DNA of 64,000 nucleotides from the NCBI GenBank assembly GCA_965153455.1, contig OZ234496.1, positions 9,447,863 to 9,511,862 of the forward strand, given 5' to 3'. A program made the position numbers and the translations under genes. The stretch's first letter is position 1. The number at the start of each line of letters is the position of its first letter. This DNA is from Sphagnum compactum (Eukaryota; Bryophyta; Sphagnopsida; Sphagnales). The notes beneath the pieces were generated by a model, which saw only the letters and a program-made list of their open reading frames with translations, was not told the DNA's origin and did no database searches. Of the stretch, positions 57,557 through 64,000 are shown one piece after another.

Positions 57557-57868
57557 TGTTGAGAATTCAAGCTCAACTAGTTAGGTTTCATTAATTACTG
57601 GAGTAGGAAAGTAACTAGGTTACTTTCACAAGGTTGAATTACTTTCTTTACTTATATTAGTTTGGTTATTTGTAATTTGGTCTTTTAGTTAAATACCTTG
57701 GTGTTGATGGTTTGACTCTTTTTTCTTCATTACACAAGTTTGTGTATTTCATGTGACAAAAACCTTGAGGAGTTCTTGATGTTGTGTTCCATGTTGTGAG
57801 CATCATGTTTTGTTTCCTTTCAATAAAGATTTATGTTTGCACTTGACTAGATCTCCTATTTGATAACA
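57557..57868 (+). repeat. 3' LTR of the copia element with upstream polypurine tract
   Basis: It begins TGTTGAGAATTC and ends GATAACA. The polypurine tract GAAGGGGAA lies directly before it at 57548-57556. It is about 15 bp longer than the 5' LTR, the main insertion being GGAAAGTAACTAGG-like sequence near its start. Confidence 0.9.
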
Positions 57869-58351
57869 ATGTATCCAAAAGGTCAGTATTGCCAACACTG
57901 AATCATGTCGTTGATTTCGCTTATTCTCACTTCTAGCTCATTTTTCTTAACACAAGAATTGTAGATAGCTTGTTGTTTTAGCTAATATGTATTTGGATCA
58001 TTTGCCTTCCAGGGCCCTTTGGGTTGCTATTTTGTTAACTATTTTTACCCGTGTTCTAATTACAGGTGCCAGCCCTGATGTTTGACTATGACACCAATAT
58101 TCATTTCAGCCATGACATTGAAGCTAAAACAAATTAAGTATGAGGCCTCCCTTGCTTCGCAAAGGAACTTCTGTGAATGCATGTATGGAACCCAATGTAG
58201 CCCACTTTTTTCTCTGTGACGACTGACCTCTTGCAAAAACAAGGCCCCCTAGAGTTCATAGTATTCTAATGTGTACCTACCTACTTTAAATAACCCACAA
58301 GCAGGTTGTTAGTAGGTAAGGAGTAAAAACAACCCTTACCTACGTATAAAC

Positions 58352-59286
58352 CAGTGTTGGGCAAGTATCATAATTTTATGATACTCGTCGGGTTTGGTTT
58401 TCACAAAGTAATTTACAAAAGGGTTGGGTTCGCCCCAAATTTTTTTTAAAAATTTCTACGCTGGGCAAGGGTATCAACATTTTAAAAAACATTTAAACTG
58501 GTTTTCACAATGTTGATTCTCAAAAATTTGAAAACATCTGGTTATCTTTCGTCAGTTCTCGCAAACCGAGTATTATTTTATATTTTTAAATTAAACATTA
58601 AGAAATTAAAATTAAAAGAAAAATTATTGATTTGATTTCGTTTTTTAACGACAACTCTAACTTTTTGAAAAAATTCAAAATCAAAGGACCTCTGGTTCAA
58701 GGTTTTTGAAAGATCTTTTAAAATAATCATTTAAAATAAATTCTCCAAACATCATTATCATTTGACCTGGCCTACCATTAATAAGTTCCTACCACCAAAT
58801 ACTAATCCTCTCTTGGATCTCTCATATCCCAAGGCTAATTAGACCTGATAAGCAAATTTTGATGTGAGTTTGGTGATGAAAGTGTCCTTTTTTTAGCCCT
58901 AATTAAATTAGGCTAATTTAACACCGTATCTCCAAAATTCAAACCCATGGACCATGAATGATCAATAAGATCCAGTAAGTAAAACGTTGTTCCATTATGC
59001 ATAGAAACATAATTAAGTTTGATGCTCATAATTTCTTTCTCATTGCTTGTACTAATTTTTATGGCGCCTAAACCTTGAGACCCTGATCCAAGTAAGGGGT
59101 CAGACCTTACTTGGTTCTCAGACTTTTTTTGTTTTTTTTTTAATCTGGTTCTCACACAAGTAAGAATCAGTAGTTTGGATTTCAGTTAGGGTATCATTCA
59201 TGGTGATACCTTGAGGGGATCAGATTGGAATGCTTGAATGATACCCAAGTGATGCCCGGTGGATTTGTAATACCCGTTCAACATTG
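58352..59286. mobile_element. hAT-type non-autonomous element (MITE, 935 bp)
   Basis: The left end is CAGTGTTGGGCAAGTATC and the right end is GATACCCG-like TACCCGTTCAACATTG. The ends are imperfect inverted repeats. A perfect 8-bp duplication GTATAAAC lies at 58344-58351 and 59287-59294, the hAT signature. The interior is AT-rich with no transposase. It is just downstream of the kinase pseudogene. Confidence 0.85.
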
Positions 59287-59294
59287 GTATAAAC

Positions 59295-61200
59295 CGTGTA
59301 CTTACCTACTGGTTGCCTATTTTCCTACCTATCTACCTATATATGAAACCTATTTCCTACAAGATTGGTTACCAAGGTGAAACCAAATATTAATTCAGTT
59401 GAGGTTCATCCACAACTGAGTAATAATGGGCATCCAGTGCTGGTGGGTGCTGGTTCACGATATCCAGGCAAAGGAGATGGAATAAAGTGAGGTGCAATTG
59501 GGAACTTGATGGGAGCAACAACAACAAATCCACCACACCCCACTCCCAAAAGCAAAAAATCTGGGCCCTGTGGGTGCATGCTAGCTCACCTCATTGGCTG
59601 CCAAGAATTTTTATGCCTACCTTTGTTTATTTCCATTTTTTGCCTAGAGTAATGACATGGGCATGAACTATGAGACATAGTGGCTTTGTAATGGTGATCG
59701 AACCAAGCCAATACCACAAACTCACCATTCATTGGAATTTACATAAGAGGAACCCAACTAGCTATCACAATAAGGTGTATATCCTTAGTCCCTACAATTG
59801 TGACATCTTATGTATTTATGGCAGGGTTTCAACCATTGTTGTGTGGTTCTTTGAATCTTTAAAGAATCATCAATTCCAGTTCTTCAAATGTTCTAGAGTC
59901 AGCTAACCACTGGCTCTGGTTTTTTGAAAACCAATTCAGAACAAAAAACCCATCAGTTCTGGTTATTTCAAACCTCAATCTAATTGACAATAAACTAATC
60001 CCAATCTCAGGATTTTGTGACAGAAGATGAATGTCTAACACATTGTACTAACAACAGATCATTTTGAATTTCAGATAACTTTGATGAAATATGTACAACA
60101 AGAACTTGTTCCATTGACAAAATCATAGAAAGTTGATGGGTTCTTTGAAAATTAATGGAAACACATGGACCCTTTTGATCCAAACTCAAGGGGGTTGAAA
60201 CTTAACTCATGATTTTTTGTTAAAAGGTGGTACCTCATGAAGGCCCCTATAACCCTAGAAACCACAGTCTCCAAATGGCCCCTGATGGTTCTTCTCTGTG
60301 TTAAACATTTCCAGGGAAGGTTTACCATTTCTAAATAGGTTAATCTTAGAAAGGAGCATCAGGGTCTATAGATTCTGGATCAGCACTGATGACTGGTAGC
60401 CTGAAGTACTCAGATGAGAAGAGTGCATTGTCCATATGAAATTCAGCCTAGTTCTCAAATGAAGCATGTTCCACAATGGAATATATCAGTGAACAGGAGA
60501 AGAGAAATGACTCCGGAAAAGACTGAGTGGTGTAAACAACAGATATCATCACACAACATTCAGTGACGTTCACCAGCGACATATCTGGTACTTCTGCTGC
60601 TTAAACATGCTATAAATCTCCATACATAATGCTATCCACTGATACAAAGATCAGGGATTAGTAGTCCCCATGCAACTACAAACATGAATGAAGCATTCAT
60701 CACCATCTTTTAAAAAATGAGTAATGTGACTAAAGTAGCTTGCATCATACCAGACAAACCAGCGCTACAAAGAAACACTGTTGGAAAGATGAAATGGAAC
60801 ATATTTGTATTGAAGGCCCCCTTGACATCAATCAATGTTTCCCACAATACAAGAGGTAAGAGAAATGTCCTATGCACAGGGACAGAAGCTAGAGCAGAAA
60901 GCAAGACAAGAATATTCTCAAACAGGTCAATTTTGTTGCAATCAAATTTACTCCAGTGGACAAGATACCAAGAACAAGATACAAGATACAAGTCAACTAA
61001 GGCACTGATCCACTTGCTATCTCTCTATTTGCACCGATGCAAAATCCACTTTCCTTGATGTTAGCAATTTGAGTGGGGAAGTTCCTTAATCACATAGAGA
61101 GAGGATTGCACTGTCTAAACTTCACATTTCAAACTACTGAGCACTAATATCCTTTTGATCCCTGGTTATTTACATAGTGACCACATGACTGCTGGAATTC
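59295..61200. other. Intergenic region, nothing recognised
   Basis: No gene, RNA or mobile element is recognised. Short frames on both strands (up to about 110 codons at plus 60717-61058) lack motifs. The right end contains the 3' untranslated region and terminator of the tetraspanin gene. Confidence 0.35.
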
Positions 61201-61302
61201 AGTACCCTTGTGGTATTACCAAATCCAGAAATTTGTAGGGCAATCAAAGCACCCAGTACAGAGCTCGGAAGAAACTCCAGAATGAGCATTTGTTGGGTAA
61301 AC

Positions 61303-62360
61303 TTATGGGTAGCTTTGTTTACCATAACCACCTCCATAAGCACCATTCCTCCTGTTGCTGCGAAAAGCACAGCAGCCTACAGAGTAGGCAATAATGAGAA
61401 AAACAAGCATGACAATGTTTACAATTGCGACCTTTCGCCAGTCCTGCTTGATTTCCTGAAGGACCCCAGCCTTGCATGAAGTACAGTTGAAACAAAGGTC
61501 TGTGGCAGTATTGCTCCAAACTGCACAGTCAGGGTCTGCAGATGGTGACGTGGTTCCACTCCAGTCTGTAGCATTCACGAATGCAAAACCACAACTGGAA
61601 GGTGGCTTGCAACATCCCGACTGCAATACCCAATAGAAAACAAAAGATTGTCAGTTTTGTTCTGGTCATGGCAGACTTGTTTGTGACTAAGAGAATGGGG
61701 GCAATGGCACATCGCAGAAACCATTGCACAAATACCTTTTCTTGCTGAACAAGAGATGTAAACATACAGTGCATCAAGCTGGGAGCTGCAAACATAGCCT
61801 ACGTGAACTCCTTGTAAGAAACCCAAAAAACAATAGCAACAGGGTCCAGATGGAGCCAATACCTCAATGGGTGTGAGGGAAGATGCGTTGAACTGGGCTA
61901 AGGTCGGGTACTGGTTATCCAAGCCGTTGCAAACCTTGGCATCGCTAAGACAGCTCTTGATGGTGTTCCAGTTGGATGGGTTATTCACCCTCCGTTGCAG
62001 CCAAGTGGAATAGTCCCCGAGGTGGTATTCCTTGTACCCTTTCCCGGACAAAGCTTGTCCAGCACCGGCGTTAGTGACAGCGAAGGCGAAGATGGTGAAC
62101 ACGAAGAGCAGAAGAATGAGCACGAACATGACGAACAGATACAGCCACAAGAGACATGACACTCGGCACCATGCACCGAACACGCCGGCTAACGATACCA
62201 AAAGGATAAACACCCCAATGATTATGACGGGCCATTGCAGGAAACGAACGCACACCGTGTTGTGCTGCTTGGCGAGCCAGATGCCGGCTCCGATGATCGG
62301 AATCGACAACACGAATGTGACGAAATTCAAAATCCCTGACAACAAATTACTAAACCCCAT
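61303..62360 (-). CDS. Tetraspanin (plant TET8-like), two exons
   Basis: Exon 1 is 62360-61863 (166 codons), intron 61862-61621 (242 bp, GT/AG, phase 0), exon 2 is 61620-61303. The predicted protein has 271 residues, close to the usual plant length. Membrane segments are at about 7-30, 43-63, 70-95 and 229-252. The large extracellular loop between the third and fourth carries the plant signature GCCKPPSSCGF (168-178) and further Cys residues expected to form disulfides. The C-terminus is a short Arg/Gly/Tyr-rich cytosolic tail. Tetraspanins organise membrane microdomains; TET8-type proteins mark plant exosome-like vesicles. No lesion is seen. The intron just before GCCKPP is the conserved position of the family. 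This is the only apparently intact host gene in the window; the TET8 subgroup assignment is moderate. Confidence 0.93.
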
Positions 62361-62690
62361 TCCACCAAAACCGGAAGAAGAAAACCGACGCCCCGGTGTG
62401 TTGTCGTCCCTTCTTCACCCACTCCCGCTGTCTCTTTTCACGCCGTATCTTTTCCCGACTTTGTATCTTTCTTGAGCAAGCTTTGTGCTCTTCAAAACTG
62501 GTACCAAAACTTGGCTTCCAAAACGACGAATATATAACCAAAAATGCAAATGCAAACTCACGAAACCAAAATGGGGATGTTGAAACCGTAGAAAGAAACT
62601 TCACCCAGAGAGCGAAATTGGCAAGAGCAGTGGAATTGTTGGCAATGCTTGGAGGCGGCGCGAGGGGTGGCATATATACTCATGGATTGC
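62361..62690 (-). promoter_or_regulatory. Tetraspanin 5' leader and core promoter
   Basis: On the minus strand a TATA box, AGTATATATGCC, lies at about 62669-62680, some 310 bp upstream of the ATG at 62360. A pyrimidine-rich leader containing CTTTCTTGAG-type sequence separates them. Transcription would start around 62640, giving a leader of about 280 nt. The upstream sequence 62750-62860 is GC-rich. Confidence 0.6.
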
Positions 62691-62860
62691 AAGAGAGGGG
62701 GGAAGAGAAGAGCATCGGCAGCACATGCAAGGAAAACGTCGCTTGTTTTCGCGCTTGCGTCGGAGGCTGACACTCCCTCCCTCCCTCCCGCGCTTGCTGC
62801 AAGCGCGTTGATGTTTCTTGTGCGCAGGGAATAAGGGGGAGGTGCAGCCTGGTTGAGGTT

Positions 62861-64000
62861 TCAAAATCCAGGTCTTGACAGCCGCAACGGGCAAAGGGCC
62901 AAATTCTCGTCAACAGTGGGGACACGGATCCGCGTCTCAAACCAGGATTCGTTCCAGCCATGGCCTAGCCCTTACCACCTTTGCCCATTTAGTCAACTAG
63001 CAGTCGTGAATTTGTGCATTTGCTCTTTTTCTTTTCCTTTAATATATATAATTTCTATCATATATATGGGGGGTGTATCTTGTTTTTGGGTGGTCGGCCA
63101 ACTAGCCAGGGGTTGTTAGCCCACACATCCACTGTCCAAATTGGTAAACTTCACAAATTGTTTGTTGTTTTAATAGCCCAAAATAGGCACCATGTTAGCC
63201 AAGTTAGAAAACTGACACGCCGTTGATTTTAAAAGATTCACAGGCCATTGTATTAAAGCTCAAAATAAGCATCCTTGGTTCCGTTCACTTCAGCTCTTTC
63301 CACTGTGTTTCTCCTACCCCACAAAGTACCTACTTAAATTTGCCAACTTCACATGAAGTGAAGTTGTTTCTTTCCTTCACCCAAATAAGCATCCCATGTA
63401 ACAGTCAGGCACAATTTGTGTTTGGGGGGGGGAGGCGGTTTTGTTTCTTACCAAATCTGCAACAGTCGAGGTCTCCACTAATTGTACCCTTGGCAGTTGC
63501 AAGTGGTTTCAGGTTTTGAGAAGAGGAAGGAAGGAAGGAACGAGGAACCTCACACATCAAACCGACCAAAGAAGACCGCAAAGGGGCAGGCATTTCCTTT
63601 TTTCAAAGGACTTTCCCGTGCTACCTGCTGAGTATCATGGGAAAAAGTATGGATTTATTTATTTATTTGCAGATGTTTTACCCTAGGTAATGGTTGAGGA
63701 GTGGGGCATCTGTGCCCTCCACCTCAGGTGGGCCAAGGGAGCTTATTTCATAATGTTTTGCTCTCAAGTGGTTATGTAAGTTGATGTAATTAAACAATTA
63801 TTATGTAATTGTCTTAGTGGATAAGTTTGGTGATTTACTTGTTAATAGGATTTCATAATTTAATTTGGTCATGATGCATTGATTTTCACATATTAACTTA
63901 TGTGAAAATCATGGGAGACATGTGTTTAATTTTTTTCTGAATATTTTATGTGAAATCACGAATCATGTGTTTAGTTTTTTTTTGAATATTTTATGTGTAA
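62861..64000. other. Upstream intergenic sequence, nothing recognised
   Basis: Short frames only. A palindrome, ATTTTCACATA...TATGTGAAAAT, lies at about 63882-63911. Two imperfect direct repeats, TCATGTGTTTA(G/A)TTTTTTT and GAATATTTTATGTG, lie at 63918-63997. No gene is supported. Confidence 0.35.

Larger units (their letters stand above)
53430..57868 (+). mobile_element. Degenerate Ty1/copia retrotransposon (4439 bp)
   Basis: LTRs lie at 53430-53726 and 57557-57868, starting TGTTGAGAATTC and ending AACA. Flanking ATGGA (53425-53429) and ATGTA (57869-57873) form a TSD with one mismatch. Gag, zinc knuckle, protease, the RT C-terminal half and RNase H are in copia order. The integrase catalytic core and RT N-terminal half are missing. 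It lies in exon 5 of the kinase pseudogene, splitting the codons for the HSWIQK stretch. LTRs differ at many positions, so it is clearly older than the element at 29539. Confidence 0.93.
50345..58137 (+). pseudogene. Deoxyribonucleoside kinase pseudogene, copia-interrupted
   Basis: Exon 1 is probably 50345-50953 (targeting-type N-terminus). Exon 2, 51868-52109: MVEYLRSSVAILHKHH and KKRLTFCVEGNIS, where the P-loop VGKT is lost in a 10-nt deletion near 52054, shifting the frame. Exon 3, 52234-52437: VPEPVAKWQDVG, RYAYTFQNYVFVTR and LMECSVFSDR, in which the ERS arginine is Cys. Exon 4, 52906-53078: VHEAKWMSEMEISIYDSWF and FIYLRASPDT, then TGA at 53050. Exon 5, 53242-53429 plus 57874-57881, split by the copia element. 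Exon 6, 58066-58137: VPALMFDYDTNIHF, then TAA. All introns keep GT/AG, so this is a degenerated gene, not a processed copy. The active family phosphorylates deoxynucleosides in nucleotide salvage. A functional copy must exist elsewhere if the pathway is kept. Confidence 0.88.

Noticed and set aside
62032-62475. 147-residue plus-strand frame
   Set aside because: It is antisense to tetraspanin exon 1, whose membrane segments and Cys motifs settle the coding strand.

Overview
This is intergenic, transposon-dense DNA from a land plant with a large genome. A gymnosperm fits best and a fern is possible, judging from the Ty3/gypsy and CACTA lineages, the low coding density and the plant-type host genes; no species can be named from the sequence alone. 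Only one host gene looks intact: a two-exon plant tetraspanin on the minus strand at 61303-62360. A second host locus, a deoxyribonucleoside kinase gene at 50345-58137, keeps its intron-exon structure but is dead. Its P-loop is deleted, the ERS arginine is lost, it has a premature stop, and a copia element sits in exon 5.

Layout. 1-8331: a decayed minus-strand Ty3/gypsy element (gag, protease, RT, RNase H) with an extra coiled-coil ORF downstream. It is split by a truncated CACTA element, which itself carries an 818-bp solo LTR with a perfect 5-bp target duplication (TSD). 8345-15715: mostly unrecognised AT-rich DNA with a degenerate PIF/Harbinger transposase and a CACTA end. 15716-17854: a non-autonomous CACTA element with a CAT TSD. 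18695-37894: a second copy of that CACTA family (TSD ATA), opened up by a stack of nested insertions. 37900-49900: AT-rich repeats and unrecognised DNA. 50-58 kb: the dead kinase gene with its copia insertion. 58352-59286: a hAT-type MITE with an 8-bp TSD. 61-62 kb: the tetraspanin gene.

The nest is the most interesting part. Inside the outer CACTA lies a plus-strand Ty3/gypsy-like element at about 19135-36429. Its polyprotein carries a C5 cytosine DNA methyltransferase domain directly after the protease. The surviving 3' end carries a PHD-type zinc finger after the integrase tail. The central RT-RNase H-integrase core is missing. Inserted in this element is a large CACTA element (left terminus at 26154) with a TNP2 transposase gene and, upstream of it, a SET-domain (histone methyltransferase fold) coding segment. 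The TNP2 coding sequence is in turn interrupted by a very young 4621-bp LTR retrotransposon (29539-34159). That element has 1090-bp LTRs with one noticed difference, an initiator-Met-tRNA primer site, a polypurine tract, a GTGAA TSD, and no reverse transcriptase or integrase. Three different chromatin-related domains (DNA methyltransferase, PHD, SET) therefore sit in mobile DNA within one 17-kb stack. The order of insertion can be read from the sequence.

Many stop codons in the old element ORFs are TAG or TAA where family context suggests CAG, CAA or TGG. This fits methylcytosine deamination of silenced copies.
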